A stretch of DNA of 64,000 nucleotides from Cytophagaceae bacterium ABcell3 (GCA_030913385.1 CP133159.1:2254584-2318583); one strand, 5' to 3'; positions 1-10,108 are shown, numbered from the stretch's first letter. Notes: a model not told the origin generated them from the letters alone. Numbers and translations: made by a program.

Positions 1-2302
1 TTTCTACTGAAAGGTTTGGGTTTGAAGCCAATATCTCCTCTATGTCAGCAATGTTTTGATATCCTGACTCTTGAAGGCTTGTTTCAAGTTCTTGGCTGGT
101 GATGGATATGTTGTTTTGTAGCTTTGCTACTGTTTCGCCTACTTCAGTACTTTTTCCTTTCAGTGCCGCTATTTCTTGCTTTAGGTTCTGTATTTGCTCG
201 AAAAGTGTTTTGTGTTTGCTTTCAGTTTGGTTAATTCTTTCTTTAAGTTCTACACTTTGATTTTCGTACCAGCTAATCGGTTTGTCTTGTTTGGCTTCCA
301 AAACTTTTAATTGGCTGATATAAGACTGCTTTTCTGCTGTAAAGGCTGCTGCGTCACGTTCAAAGGCTTCAATGGCTTTTCTGAACTTTTCAAAGTCTTT
401 TAGTAGCTTTTCGAGCTGGGTGTCTTTCTCTTCTAGCGCACTTTTTTGCTTTTCAATTTCTTTGTTGAGCAGTGTAGCTTTTTCTATTTGTTCGTTTACC
501 TGTTGTTCGTTCTCTAGATTATCCCATTCAAATTTGTCCTGGTGATTCAGAAGGGCTTTTTCTTCTAATGCAATTTTGTCGCTGATTGTCTTTTCTTGTT
601 TCGCAAGGTTTGCTACGTTTAATGAAAAACGTTCTGTTTGTTTGATGATTTCCGTGTAGTTGTCAATGTCTTTCTTAATCTGCTGTATTTCAGTATTGGC
701 GGCGGTTATATGTTCCCGTACATTCTCAACATCCATAACTGACGGGTGTTCTTTGGCGCCACATAGGGGGCAAGGTGACCCGTCTTTTAAGCTTTGGGTA
801 TATTCTTTTAGCTTTTCTTGAAGCTTGTACCCAGATAAAGCATCTTCTATCTTTGCTAGTCTGCTGTTACAGTCTTCTATTAAACGCTCTGCAAAGTGGG
901 TAACCTGCTCAGGTGTAGTGTTTTTTTCGGTTATAAACGCTGGAAGTTTTTCTGAATAGCTTTTTTCGTGATGTTTTACCTCTGCTTGAACTTCTTGTAG
1001 TTCATTTTTAAGTTTATTGAGAGTGGTGGATATGTTGTTTTTCTCCGAAAACCATTCTTTTACTTTATACAGCAGAGATAGGTCAGGTAGTTGTGTGTTT
1101 AACTCTTTAATCTGGGTTTTTAACTTTCTGATGTTATTTTCAAGACTTTCTTTTTCTTTGCCGGACTGTTCGAGTTGTTTTTTCCCGTTTTCAATTCTTT
1201 TGCCTAAGGTTTCCGACTTATTGCTCAAGTCAAATATTTTAATCAACCTGCTATAGTCATCTAGTTCATTTTTCCATATTTCTATAGACTTGTGGTCTTG
1301 CTCTACTATGGCAAAGGCTTCTTCTTTGGTTTTATAGTTTTTTTGATACTCTTTTTCCTGGGAAGAAATTTTTTCCATTAAGGTTGTCTTCTCCTTGAGT
1401 TCTTGGCGCAGGTTTTTTAAACGTTCTATTTTGCTGCTAAACTTTTGCAAGCAGGTTTCATACTCTTTTAGTTTTAGCTCTAGTTGTTCAAATTGTCCTT
1501 TTTGTTGTTCTAGTTCATTTAGCTTTTGTTCTTTTTGTAGTAGTTCTTCTGTAAGTTTTTTTAGCTCTAGTTGCTCCTTTTCTGTTTGTTGGAGTTGAGT
1601 GCATTGTTTATTAAGTTTTTCACGCTCAGACTTCAATTTGGCGATATATGCCTGGTTTTGTTCGAAAGCTTCTTGGTTTATGTTTTCGTGCTTTACCAGT
1701 CTTCCGTTGAGGTGATGTATTTGTTCATCATTTTTCTTAATAAGCGATGATGTTTGTATAGAAAATTCAAATTTGTTTAAGTTGAATATTTCTTTTAGCA
1801 TTTTAGTCCGGTCACCATCTGTTAACTGAAGAAATTCTTGAAACTTCCCTTGTGGAATGATAATGGTTCGCCGGAAGTTATCATAGCTTAAGTTGCCCAA
1901 AAGTGAAGCCGCAGTGGTAACAGGTATCGGTTCCCAGTTTTGAGGGCCGGTCTTCTTAAAAGCGGTTCTTTCCAATGTAGAAACTTTGTCAAAATTTTTA
2001 CCGTTTCTTTTTCCTTTGACTATAAAACGGTATACCTGTTCTTCAAAGTTTTTGAACTGAAAGTCGATGAGGAGCTCATCAGACTTCAGGTTCATCATAT
2101 TATAATTTCTTCCATCGGTTCTGTTCAGCCTTTCCGTTTCACCATACAATGCGAAAGAAATAGCTTCTAGTATGGTAGATTTCCCTGAGCCAACAGCACC
2201 AAAGATGCCAAACAATTGCCCTTCCAACAAACGGGTAAAATCAATGGTTTCAGCTTTTTGATATGAATATATTCCTTGTAATGTAAGAGAAATAGGTATC
2301 AT
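1..2302 (-). CDS. sbcC: Exonuclease subunit SbcC (Rad50-like), 3' end outside the window
   Basis: ATPase subunit of the SbcCD (Rad50-Mre11) nuclease, which opens DNA hairpins and processes double-strand ends. About 767 N-terminal residues are visible. A P-loop GAVGSGKST lies at residues 35-43, followed by the N-terminal ATPase lobe to about residue 170 and then long Glu/Lys/Gln-rich coiled coil. A zinc-hook CPLC is encoded near positions 760-771, so the visible part covers the first lobe, the outgoing coil, the hook and part of the returning coil. The second ATPase lobe with Walker B is beyond the edge. The start at 2302 forms an ATGA overlap with the sbcD stop, which indicates translational coupling. 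Family assignment is secure. Confidence 0.95.
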   Translation of the reverse strand, partial: MIPISLTLQGIYSYQKAETIDFTRLLEGQLFGIFGAVGSGKSTILEAISFALYGETERLNRTDGRNYNMMNLKSDELLIDFQFKNFEEQVYRFIVKGKRNGKNFDKVSTLERTAFKKTGPQNWEPIPVTTAASLLGNLSYDNFRRTIIIPQGKFQEFLQLTDGDRTKMLKEIFNLNKFEFSIQTSSLIKKNDEQIHHLNGRLVKHENINQEAFEQNQAYIAKLKSEREKLNKQCTQLQQTEKEQLELKKLTEELLQKEQKLNELEQQKGQFEQLELKLKEYETCLQKFSSKIERLKNLRQELKEKTTLMEKISSQEKEYQKNYKTKEEAFAIVEQDHKSIEIWKNELDDYSRLIKIFDLSNKSETLGKRIENGKKQLEQSGKEKESLENNIRKLKTQIKELNTQLPDLSLLYKVKEWFSEKNNISTTLNKLKNELQEVQAEVKHHEKSYSEKLPAFITEKNTTPEQVTHFAERLIEDCNSRLAKIEDALSGYKLQEKLKEYTQSLKDGSPCPLCGAKEHPSVMDVENVREHITAANTEIQQIKKDIDNYTEIIKQTERFSLNVANLAKQEKTISDKIALEEKALLNHQDKFEWDNLENEQQVNEQIEKATLLNKEIEKQKSALEEKDTQLEKLLKDFEKFRKAIEAFERDAAAFTAEKQSYISQLKVLEAKQDKPISWYENQSVELKERINQTESKHKTLFEQIQNLKQEIAALKGKSTEVGETVAKLQNNISITSQELETSLQESGYQNIADIEEILASNPNLSVE

Positions 2303-3525
2303 TCTTCTGAGGTTACAGCTTGTATTTCTTTAAATAGTTCGAGTATTTCTTCATTGGGTTCCTGTCCAGCATGCTTGTGCTTAAAGTATCTTTTGAAAAG
2401 CTCTTGCATTTCCAGGTTTAGGTCTATACTTGAAGTGCTGGTGGTTTCTTCTTGAGCAGAAATAAGTTCGGGTATGATGGTTACGATTCCATCATGGGCA
2501 TTGGCCAATCGGTTACGAATTTCGGCCGTTAAATAGTTGTCAGTTACTAAGATAAGCTCTAAGAGTGTATCGGGGTTTTCTTTGAGCCAATGTTCTGCTT
2601 CATCTATATTTTTAAATTTTTTTCGCAGCAACTTTTTCCCGCTTTGTAGTGGCACTTTATCATAAACGACGTCTTTGTTGGCTTCAGCTTCAATTATTAC
2701 CACATATTTTTGTTGGTTGGCTTCGCTAAAACTGTAACTTAAAGGACTGCTGCTGTACACAGTAGGGGAGGGTGTGTTGTCTACTGTTTGAAAACGGTGT
2801 AAGTGGCCTAGGGCGGTGTATTGTATTTGTGGGGGAATGTTTTCAGTATATATAGCCTGGGCGCCTCCTACATGCAATACAGGTTTTTCATCGTCGGGTT
2901 CTTCTGGTACTTCTCCGCCTTTTTTTATCATAAATAAGTGCGTAACCAATAAATTAATGCCTTGGTTGTCGCAATATTTATTGGCCAAATCAGCCCATTT
3001 CTTTTCCAGTAAACTTCTAAGTTCCCCTTCTTCGTCGTCAAGTCCGAGAAAAGTTTTCATCCTATACTCATTGGCATAAGGGGTGAGGATCAGTCGGAGC
3101 GGAGTCTCCTGTTCTGGAAGTTTCAATTCTACAAACCCCGGCTCGGTATTTATTACTTCCAGTCCTGCCTCAGTGCTAAACTTCGGGACTTCTGAATGAG
3201 GATATCCTGCGAAAATGATTCCACATGCTCTGGCAAGAGGATCTGGCGCCTCTATTCTGTCTGGGGAGTCATGGTTGCCGGCAATAGCTACTACTGGCCT
3301 TCTCCCGTTTTTCGTTAGTGTTCGTAATGTTTTGTAAAATAAGTCAGTAGCCTCTGCTGGAGGGTTGAAAGTGTCATAAAGGTCACCAGCTATAATAATA
3401 GCGTCTACTTTTTGGTTGTCAGCAATTTCGCATATTTCTTTCAATACTTGCTTTTGCTCTTCAAGACGCGAAAAGTTTTCAAGCCTTTTGCCAAGGTGCC
3501 AGTCAGCAGTATGCAGTATTTTCAT
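2299..3525 (-). CDS. sbcD: Exonuclease subunit SbcD (Mre11-like)
   Basis: Metallophosphoesterase nuclease subunit of SbcCD. The 408-residue protein starts with the family signature MKILHTADWHLGK. It then shows the metal-binding motifs GDLYD (about residue 47), GNHDS (about residue 83), THLF and GHLH, in Mre11 order. A C-terminal capping region contains the acidic tail expected for SbcD. Its length is normal for the family. It is the first gene of a two-gene operon with sbcC, overlapping it by four bases (ATGA). All metal ligands I looked for are present. Confidence 0.96.
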   Translation of the reverse strand: MKILHTADWHLGKRLENFSRLEEQKQVLKEICEIADNQKVDAIIIAGDLYDTFNPPAEATDLFYKTLRTLTKNGRRPVVAIAGNHDSPDRIEAPDPLARACGIIFAGYPHSEVPKFSTEAGLEVINTEPGFVELKLPEQETPLRLILTPYANEYRMKTFLGLDDEEGELRSLLEKKWADLANKYCDNQGINLLVTHLFMIKKGGEVPEEPDDEKPVLHVGGAQAIYTENIPPQIQYTALGHLHRFQTVDNTPSPTVYSSSPLSYSFSEANQQKYVVIIEAEANKDVVYDKVPLQSGKKLLRKKFKNIDEAEHWLKENPDTLLELILVTDNYLTAEIRNRLANAHDGIVTIIPELISAQEETTSTSSIDLNLEMQELFKRYFKHKHAGQEPNEEILELFKEIQAVTSEE

Positions 3526-3703
3526 TTTTCCTAATTAGGGGATTGTAAAGGACTAGAAGATAAAGTTAGTAAAAAATAGGGGGAAACACGAGCTTTTTAT
3601 GCAGTCCTAAAAAATGATAATTTGAAGCTGTTGAAGAAGTCAATATATGATAGTTTACGTGCTTTTGTACATCTTAATGGGAATATCGGAGTATCTGCAG
3701 GAA

Positions 3704-3736
3704 ATAAAAAAAAGCTGGCTTTCGATAGCCAGCTTC
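3704..3736 (-). terminator. Intrinsic terminator of the first propeller gene
   Basis: AGCTGGCT (3713-3720) pairs with AGCCAGCT (3727-3734) across a 6-base loop. On the minus strand the hairpin is followed by a run of T. It lies about 65 bases past the stop of the minus-strand gene ending at 3799. Confidence 0.8.
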
Positions 3737-3798
3737 TTTTATTTGGACATTTGGTTAAAACTTTTTTCTTTTTTAGAAGCCTTAAAGCGCCTCCATAT

Positions 3799-6657
3799 TT
3801 ATTGCTTTTGGATTTTTACTGTTTCTATGATATCTCCCAGTTCGGTAATAATTTTTAGATAATACATACCTTTAGGAAGGGTTTCTGCATTAAATTCATA
3901 CTCAGAATTGTTGAGCGTATGAACCTGGGCATTTTGCACAAGTTTTCCTGTTTGGTCAATTAATATAAACCTAACATTGCTCATTATATCCTTGTCGCCT
4001 TTTACCTTAAAAGTATTGTTAAATGGATTAGGGTAGGTGGTAATATTGTAATGATTGGCCACCGCTTCTTCTGTCGATGTAATTGCTTCCCCTTCATAGA
4101 TGCGCATACTGGTCCACGTTGCTCCAAAAGGTTCAGCACCATCGGAAGTAGCAATAACACCCACCGCCAAAGCTTTTTCTTCTCCTTGAAGGCTTTCTAG
4201 TAAAGCTCCTTCTACTTTTATAGGCCCTCCTAACATATGTTCTTCTTCATCATCTATGGCATAAGATGCCTGAATAGTTCCTTCTGCAGGGTTTGCAGTT
4301 AAATATACTCTTAAGACATTGTTGGTAATGTCTATGTCATAGGTATGCCTTTCGTATTCGCCATTGTTCTCTACAACTACCTCCATCACCGGGTCTCCTT
4401 CATTGGCCGCAATTGCAACTTTAAAGTAGTTGTCTTGGTCGCCATTTCCGACATACATGCCCTGAGATTGGTTTCCTGAAGGCGAATTGCTAAAGTATGG
4501 GCCAATCATGTTTGCCTGTACCGTAAACATTGGGGTGCCATGATTGACATTGAGTCCAAATTGAAAAGCGTCTTTTTGATCATTTTGTCCACCTAATGCT
4601 GTTCCAGCCTGAACCTCTCTAATGGTAAATGCGCCAGCCGCGCCACCGGCTATATATCTGTCGCTGTCCATTTGGTCTAGGTAATCGGCTTGGTCGTTTT
4701 TCATCAGACCTGTAAACCCTAGTCCAAAAAAGCCTGTGCCGGGATTGTTATTGTACATAGGCCTTTCTACAGGTATGTGTGTGGAGTCGCCATTTGTTGC
4801 ATCTCTTGCGAAGGCGTCGTTGATGTCCAGAATGCCATCGCTGTCATCATCTGGGTCGTTAAGGTCAGAAACACAGTTGCCATTAAAGTCGGAAGGGCGA
4901 CTTGCTGCATTGCACGGATTGGTTTGGTTGTCTATTTCGTCATCGTTCATATAGCAGTCGCCATCCTCGTCTAATGCTGGATCATATTCAGCAGTACAGT
5001 TTGACAGTTCTGCTGGTTCGAAGAAAAATATTTTGTTTGATGCATAACCTACAGCCCAGATAGTGCCGGGAAAAGCATCCATGTCACCTTGCGAAGTAAC
5101 ATCTAGAAGTTTGTCTTCGGTGTAGCCTGTTATTAGCGGATCGTCTTCGTCAATACGGATATTGCCTTTTGCATTAAGCACATCAGTGCCATCTTCGCTT
5201 AACCGGATCATGTGAATGTGTCCGTGGTTGAAATTTGCAGCAAGGATATTACCTTGAAGTTCAAAGTCAAAATTAGAGGCTGTGTATTCGCACATACCAT
5301 TGACAGACGCAGAGTTCCAGGTTAATAGTGCTGGGCTTTCCCCTTCGCCTGGTTGGTAGTATTCGCTTTCTACAGGATTGGCCATGCTGGGAGGAATAGG
5401 TGGCCAGTCCGATGGTAGAGGGTGTGCTCCGTCGGTGCTTGTTCTCCAATGGGCGTTGCTTAAGTCATCAATATCATCTGTGTGTGGGTGTGTAAACCAT
5501 CCGGCTCCGGTAGGATTAGCTCGAATGGGACAAGGGTGTCCTCCGTAATATGATCCAGGATTATAGCTGTTTACATCTCCAATGTAGTGGAAGCCGTCAT
5601 AGTTATTGACTGCAGGTACTCCTAAACTTGGGTTGTGTGTAGAACCAGGTTCGTCAGGGTCGTAGTCGTTGATGGCGTTTCCTGAGTTGTCATACATCGG
5701 GATACCTCCCCAACCTTGATTTGGACCATTGTCTATAGTATAGATTTTCCCTGATTGAGTTACCACCAGGTCGTATGGGTTTCTTAAACCAGTAGCATAT
5801 AGTTGCACAGGTCCGCCTTCAACTATTTTTGCTTGGTTTAAACCATCGTTGCCGCCCCACGGGTCATTAATATCATTGCCATCAGCATCATTTTCCCTTT
5901 CTGGGTCATCTAACGTAGGCATATCATAAATGTAGGGATTTAAACCACCTGCGTCTTTAACCTCCATAGATTCGATCATGCCGAGGTCTAGCGAAATAAT
6001 ACAGGCGGACAGGGCGTATTCATTGCTGTAGGCAAAAAGCCTGGCAATACCTCCTGAATTGGTAAAGCCTCCTACTGTTACCAATAACTGATTGTTTGTC
6101 TCGTCCAGTTGCATGCCATTGACTGAATGGTTCTCTTCGGACCGTGGTAAGCCTCTTACAAGGTCTAATTTTTTCCATTCCCCACCTTCTTTGTAGAGTT
6201 TGGAAATTACTCCAGAGTTTGTGCAAAGGTGTACATCCCCTAAATCACCAGCACCCATTCTAGGGTCGCTGCTCCCAACATACATAATTGGGTTTTCGGC
6301 CGTTCCTGTCAAAAGGATACCTGTCACTTGCCTGGCAGTAACAGAAGGGTTAGGCTCCCCATCATCATCATGATTTGGGATATTTCGGACTACATTAATC
6401 GTCTCAATATTTGTGACATTAAATTCTCCCTGCCCGCTTTTCTCTATGGTGTAAACTTTTATATAACCATCTTGGCGAGCCACATAAAGTTTCCCGTCTG
6501 GGCCAAACTGAAGCGATGTTGGGTTGTCTATTTCCAAATCACCTTCAAGTTCACCGGAGATAAAGTTGTAATCCTGACTTTTGGCAGGAAAAACAAGGGT
6601 CAATGCTAAAAAGATCAATAGAAAAAATAACGTGTCTCTTGTGAAAATTTTTCTCAT
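3799..6657 (-). CDS. T9SS-secreted sorbosone/glucose dehydrogenase-like propeller with lectin-like domain (paralogue 1)
   Basis: Secreted protein of 952 residues. It has a signal peptide (MRKIFTRD then a hydrophobic run ending in AKSQ) and a PQQ-dependent sugar-dehydrogenase-like beta-propeller (about residues 25-540) beginning PTSLQFGPDGKLYV. The propeller holds the family-type His and Arg contexts ENHSVNG and GLRNPYDL. A thrombospondin type 3-like calcium-binding stretch rich in DxDxDG follows, then a concanavalin/lectin-like domain, then a type A T9SS tail starting at TYPNPFNN. I chose the ATG at 6657, because the upstream in-frame ATG at 6702 would put 15 polar residues ahead of the signal peptide. 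It is the last of three tandem paralogues, each apparently a single-gene unit. Real sugar oxidation is not proven, and the role could be binding only. Confidence 0.85.
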   Translation of the reverse strand: MRKIFTRDTLFFLLIFLALTLVFPAKSQDYNFISGELEGDLEIDNPTSLQFGPDGKLYVARQDGYIKVYTIEKSGQGEFNVTNIETINVVRNIPNHDDDGEPNPSVTARQVTGILLTGTAENPIMYVGSSDPRMGAGDLGDVHLCTNSGVISKLYKEGGEWKKLDLVRGLPRSEENHSVNGMQLDETNNQLLVTVGGFTNSGGIARLFAYSNEYALSACIISLDLGMIESMEVKDAGGLNPYIYDMPTLDDPERENDADGNDINDPWGGNDGLNQAKIVEGGPVQLYATGLRNPYDLVVTQSGKIYTIDNGPNQGWGGIPMYDNSGNAINDYDPDEPGSTHNPSLGVPAVNNYDGFHYIGDVNSYNPGSYYGGHPCPIRANPTGAGWFTHPHTDDIDDLSNAHWRTSTDGAHPLPSDWPPIPPSMANPVESEYYQPGEGESPALLTWNSASVNGMCEYTASNFDFELQGNILAANFNHGHIHMIRLSEDGTDVLNAKGNIRIDEDDPLITGYTEDKLLDVTSQGDMDAFPGTIWAVGYASNKIFFFEPAELSNCTAEYDPALDEDGDCYMNDDEIDNQTNPCNAASRPSDFNGNCVSDLNDPDDDSDGILDINDAFARDATNGDSTHIPVERPMYNNNPGTGFFGLGFTGLMKNDQADYLDQMDSDRYIAGGAAGAFTIREVQAGTALGGQNDQKDAFQFGLNVNHGTPMFTVQANMIGPYFSNSPSGNQSQGMYVGNGDQDNYFKVAIAANEGDPVMEVVVENNGEYERHTYDIDITNNVLRVYLTANPAEGTIQASYAIDDEEEHMLGGPIKVEGALLESLQGEEKALAVGVIATSDGAEPFGATWTSMRIYEGEAITSTEEAVANHYNITTYPNPFNNTFKVKGDKDIMSNVRFILIDQTGKLVQNAQVHTLNNSEYEFNAETLPKGMYYLKIITELGDIIETVKIQKQ

Positions 6658-6759
6658 AGCTTTTGGTTGCTTTAGGTCTGAAAAATTAGTTAAAATGAGC
6701 AACCGGGCATGATGTGTTTTGTTTAATTAAGTTTCAAAAAATCAATGATGTGTCTTCCT

Positions 6760-7130
6760 CTTGTTGGTGTTTTCACCAACAAGCCATGCTGCCAGTAACA
6801 ATTCCCCTCCACTTGTTGGTATTTTCACCAACAAGCTTGTCCCAAAAAAAATGGCAAAAGGGTAGGGGCTGTTTCTTGACCACGACATCATTAAATTAAA
6901 ATATGTTACGCCCCTAATGGGGCTGAAATGAAGGTAAATATGTCTTCTACCGATATTTCGCCCTTAACAGGGCTATCCTCGCTCAGGTACGCCGTCAGGT
7001 CTGTTGACGCTGATGGGTATGTATTTTGCTCATTTAAATAGTTTTTTTGAAGTTTCATCCACTTGTTGGTGTTTTCACCAACAAGCAATGCTATCGGTAA
7101 CAGTTACCTCTAGTTTATGTTTTCTCCAAC
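6760..7130. repeat. REP-like palindromic repeat, three copies plus a decayed fourth
   Basis: The hairpin CTTGTTGGTG-TTTT-CACCAACAAG occurs at 6760-6783, at 6812-6835 (one changed base next to the loop) and at 7062-7085. The flanks are also shared: a CCTC(C/T)A lead and a trailing (C/A)ATGCT..C.GTAACA stretch. A degenerate fourth unit follows at about 7105-7130 (GTTTATGTTTTCTCCAACCAG). Copies 1-2 and 3-4 are each spaced about 50 bp. Confidence 0.75.
6899..7015. repeat. GCCCC/GGGGC palindromic repeat family, degenerate copy
   Basis: Contains CGCCCCTAATGGGGCTG (from about 6910) and ATATTTCGCCCTTAACAGGGCT (from about 6953), followed by a GGTACGCCG...GACGCTGATGGGTATG stretch. The same pattern of short palindromes after ATATTTCGC recurs at about 48500 and, more weakly, at about 24590. 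It is inserted between CTTGTTGGTG copies 2 and 3. Confidence 0.5.
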
Positions 7131-7162
7131 CAGAAATGAGGTGTATCTAAGAGGTGTTCATG

Positions 7163-7196
7163 AAAAAGCCACAGAGAGTATTTCTGTGGCTTTTCT
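7163..7196 (-). terminator. Terminator of propeller paralogue 2
   Basis: GCCACAGA (7168-7175) pairs with TCTGTGGC (7183-7190), with A and T runs on each side. It lies about 20 bases past the stop of the minus-strand gene. Confidence 0.8.
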
Positions 7197-7216
7197 TTTT
7201 AAGCATGGAACTTGTT

Positions 7217-10108
7217 TTACTTAAGCTTTATAAGCTTTACTGTTTTATAAACTTTACCTTCAGGAGAAATCAGCTTAAGGTAATAGATTCCTGATGGTTC
7301 ATTTGCCAAATTTATAGAAAATTCGTCTGCAAAAGCAGGTACATCTTCTTCTTTGACCAATGCTCCTACTTGGTTTACCACATTTACTTTAAAGAATGAC
7401 AAACCTTCGTCCGGTGAAGGTTTAATATTAAATGTTCCTTCAAATGGATTAGGGTAAACCTTGATATAACTTTCTTCTTCTACTAAAGAAGAGATACTTG
7501 TAACATTGTCATGGTCTATTTTTATGTTTGCCAAAGTCGTCGAAAATGGAGTCCCGCCTCTTGATGTGGAAATAAATCCAATGGCGAGTGCTTCATCTGC
7601 ACTTTCAAGAACTTCAAGGTTGCGTCCTTTGATATGAATAGGCTCTCCCAAATCCTGTCTATTGCTTTCATCTCCTATGGCATAAGCCGGTTGTACTACT
7701 TTTGCATCCGGGTGCACTTCTAGGAAAAGGTATAGTGTGGATGAAGGGATATCGTCAATGTCAAACATATACTCTTCAGGTTCGCCGCCGGTTTCATTGA
7801 TCACCTGAATGCCACCATTTCCTTCATTGGCATGTAAGGCAATTTTTATGTAGTTGTCTTGATCGCCTGTGCCAATATAAATGCCTGTGGACATGTTTCC
7901 AGAAGGTATGGCATCGCCAAAACCTCCAAGTAGCTGCCCCTCTACCAAAAATGGAGATGTGTTTTTGTTAACGTTAATACCAAACTGGAACCCATTGTCT
8001 TGATTGTTAAGGTCTCCGTAGGCGTCTCCTTCGGTGACATTGTGTATGGTCAGCAAGCCGGCAGCACCTCCAGCTACAATGTCGTTGTTATCATATTGAT
8101 CCAGGTAGTCGGTTTCTCCATTGATCATCCAACCTCTAAAACCAAGTCCTTGATAGCCTCTGCCTGGATCGTTGTTGTACATGGTATATTCCAAAGGTAT
8201 GTGTACGTCCATTCCATTTAAAGAGTCCCTTGCAAAAGGATCGTCTACGTCATCTATCCCGTCGCTGTCATCGTCTGGATCATGCATATCAGACAAGAAA
8301 TCTCTGTCATAATCAGGTGGAATACTACCTGGGTCACATGGGTTAGTATTATTGTCTTCTTCATCAGCATTGGCATAACCGTCGTTGTCGTCATCTAGGT
8401 CCCAGGTAACTTCACCGGTACACTCTATGTCTTCAACTGGTTCGAAAACCATAATTGCTTGGTCACTTTGCACACCTGCGTAGTTTGCTACCCATATCGT
8501 GCCGGGAAAAGGCCCATCGCTATCTTGTGCTGTAACATCTATACATTTTAAATCAGGAAATTCTGCCAAGACGTTTTCGGGGTCATCTTGGTTAATCTCA
8601 TCATTATTGGCACCACGTGTATTTAATGCTTGATCCCCAGCTTCGTTGAGCTTTAGTCTAAAAACTTTGCTGACCCCAAAGCCTGCTGCAATGATATCCC
8701 CTTGTAGCGCCCCCCCAAAGTGATTGGTTTTGTACTCGCAGATTCCAGTAGTCGAGCTTTTTATGGTTACGAGTGACGGACTTTCTGCTGACCCTGGCGG
8801 AATGTACTGATTCTCGTCTGTGGCCATGCTTTCTGGTACTGGTGGCCAGTCTGAAGGTAATTCCCTAAAGTCATCTTCAGTGCCGTTCATCCAGCCGTGT
8901 TCTCCACCAGTATGAACGTTTCCTGTTGCTACATCAAGATGGTAAAGGCCTGCCCCGCTTGGATTTCCTCTTACTGGCACCGGATGTCCTCCATAAAATG
9001 AACCTGGCGTGTAATTATTTATATCACCTATGTAGAACAGAGGGTCATAGTTAATTACCGAATTAGATCCTGGCTCATTAGGGTCATATTGATTGGTGGC
9101 TTTGTCTCCATCCATAACAGGGGGGCCTCCCCAGCCGCCATTAGCAGCATTGTCTACTGTGTACATTTTTCCATCGTCTCTTATGAGTACATCATAAGGG
9201 TTTCTAAGACCACCGGCATATACCTGCACTGGTCCTTCTGGGTCTATAATGGCTTGGTTTAAACCGTTGTTTCCTCCAAAAGGGTCGTTTTCGTCCTGTC
9301 CATTTACATTAGGACGGGTGGGGTCGTCTAGTGTTGGTAGGTCGTATTTGTACTGGTTTACAGAACCCGCATCTTGTGTAGGCATACTTTCAACTGCATC
9401 TAGGTCTACTGAAAGTATACAGGCCGCAAGGGCATATTCAGTGCTGTATGCAAAATCTTTGGATACACCTCCTGCATTGGTCATGCCTCCAATACCCACA
9501 AATAGATAGGTTGTGCCATTAACTGTGGCCATTTGCAAACCATTAATAGAGTGGTTTTCTTCAGACCTAGGAATTCCCCGAACCAAGTCTAATTTTGTCC
9601 ACTCACCGTTTTCAAGGGTTAATTTTGAAATAATCCCTGAGTTAGTACATAAGTTAATGTCGCCAGATGCACCCGCACCATGTCTGTCATCACTTGAGGT
9701 TACATAGAGTACAGGGTTCTCAGCCGTACCTTTTACTAATATACCTGTAACCTGGCGGAAATTTGTCCAAATATTATTAAACTCATGAGGTGTGCCGTCA
9801 TCATCATGGTTAATGATGTGCCTGATAAGGTCAATCCTTTCTTCTTCTGTAACTCTATAATCTCCAGCCTCGTCTTTTTCTACTGTGTACCTGAAAATAA
9901 AGCCTTTTTGGTCTGCGACGTATAACTTCTCGTCCGGCCCAAATTGGATAGAGGTAGGGTTGACGAGTTGGTCTGTGCCTCCTGTAGGTACATCTTTAAG
10001 TTCAGAAACGCTAAAGGCTACATTTTGTGCTTTAACGCTCTGCAATGTCAATATAGTTAGGGCCAAAGCCAAATAGAGCTTGTTTCTACTTAGGTTTAGG
10101 TGTTTCAT
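7217..10108 (-). CDS. T9SS-secreted sorbosone/glucose dehydrogenase-like propeller with lectin-like domain (paralogue 2)
   Basis: Secreted protein of 963 residues with the same architecture as its two neighbours. It has a signal peptide (ending SVKAQ), a propeller opening with PTSIQFGPDEKLYV, and the conserved ENHSING and GLRNPYDV contexts. An Asp-rich calcium-binding linker follows (DLDDDNDGYANADEEDN and DPDDDSDGIDD), then a lectin-like domain beginning near VHIPLEYTMYNNDPG, and a T9SS type A tail from VYPNPFEG to KLIKLK. The start is well supported by the signal peptide. Extracellular carbohydrate oxidation or binding is inferred from the family. The three copies clearly align along their whole length, so they arose by tandem duplication. 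Confidence 0.85.
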   Translation of the reverse strand: MKHLNLSRNKLYLALALTILTLQSVKAQNVAFSVSELKDVPTGGTDQLVNPTSIQFGPDEKLYVADQKGFIFRYTVEKDEAGDYRVTEEERIDLIRHIINHDDDGTPHEFNNIWTNFRQVTGILVKGTAENPVLYVTSSDDRHGAGASGDINLCTNSGIISKLTLENGEWTKLDLVRGIPRSEENHSINGLQMATVNGTTYLFVGIGGMTNAGGVSKDFAYSTEYALAACILSVDLDAVESMPTQDAGSVNQYKYDLPTLDDPTRPNVNGQDENDPFGGNNGLNQAIIDPEGPVQVYAGGLRNPYDVLIRDDGKMYTVDNAANGGWGGPPVMDGDKATNQYDPNEPGSNSVINYDPLFYIGDINNYTPGSFYGGHPVPVRGNPSGAGLYHLDVATGNVHTGGEHGWMNGTEDDFRELPSDWPPVPESMATDENQYIPPGSAESPSLVTIKSSTTGICEYKTNHFGGALQGDIIAAGFGVSKVFRLKLNEAGDQALNTRGANNDEINQDDPENVLAEFPDLKCIDVTAQDSDGPFPGTIWVANYAGVQSDQAIMVFEPVEDIECTGEVTWDLDDDNDGYANADEEDNNTNPCDPGSIPPDYDRDFLSDMHDPDDDSDGIDDVDDPFARDSLNGMDVHIPLEYTMYNNDPGRGYQGLGFRGWMINGETDYLDQYDNNDIVAGGAAGLLTIHNVTEGDAYGDLNNQDNGFQFGINVNKNTSPFLVEGQLLGGFGDAIPSGNMSTGIYIGTGDQDNYIKIALHANEGNGGIQVINETGGEPEEYMFDIDDIPSSTLYLFLEVHPDAKVVQPAYAIGDESNRQDLGEPIHIKGRNLEVLESADEALAIGFISTSRGGTPFSTTLANIKIDHDNVTSISSLVEEESYIKVYPNPFEGTFNIKPSPDEGLSFFKVNVVNQVGALVKEEDVPAFADEFSINLANEPSGIYYLKLISPEGKVYKTVKLIKLK

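Larger units (their letters stand above)
6658..7216. other. Intergenic region built of palindromic repeats
   Basis: No credible gene. The 559 bases hold three perfect or near-perfect CTTGTTGGTG hairpins, a GC-rich GCCCC-type repeat and the terminator of the upstream paralogue. Each is listed separately. Confidence 0.7.

Noticed and set aside
6906-7088. Minus-strand frame of 60 codons
   Set aside because: Its N-terminus (LVGENTNKW) is the translation of the CTTGTTGGTG hairpin and the rest runs through GC-rich repeats, so it is not a gene.
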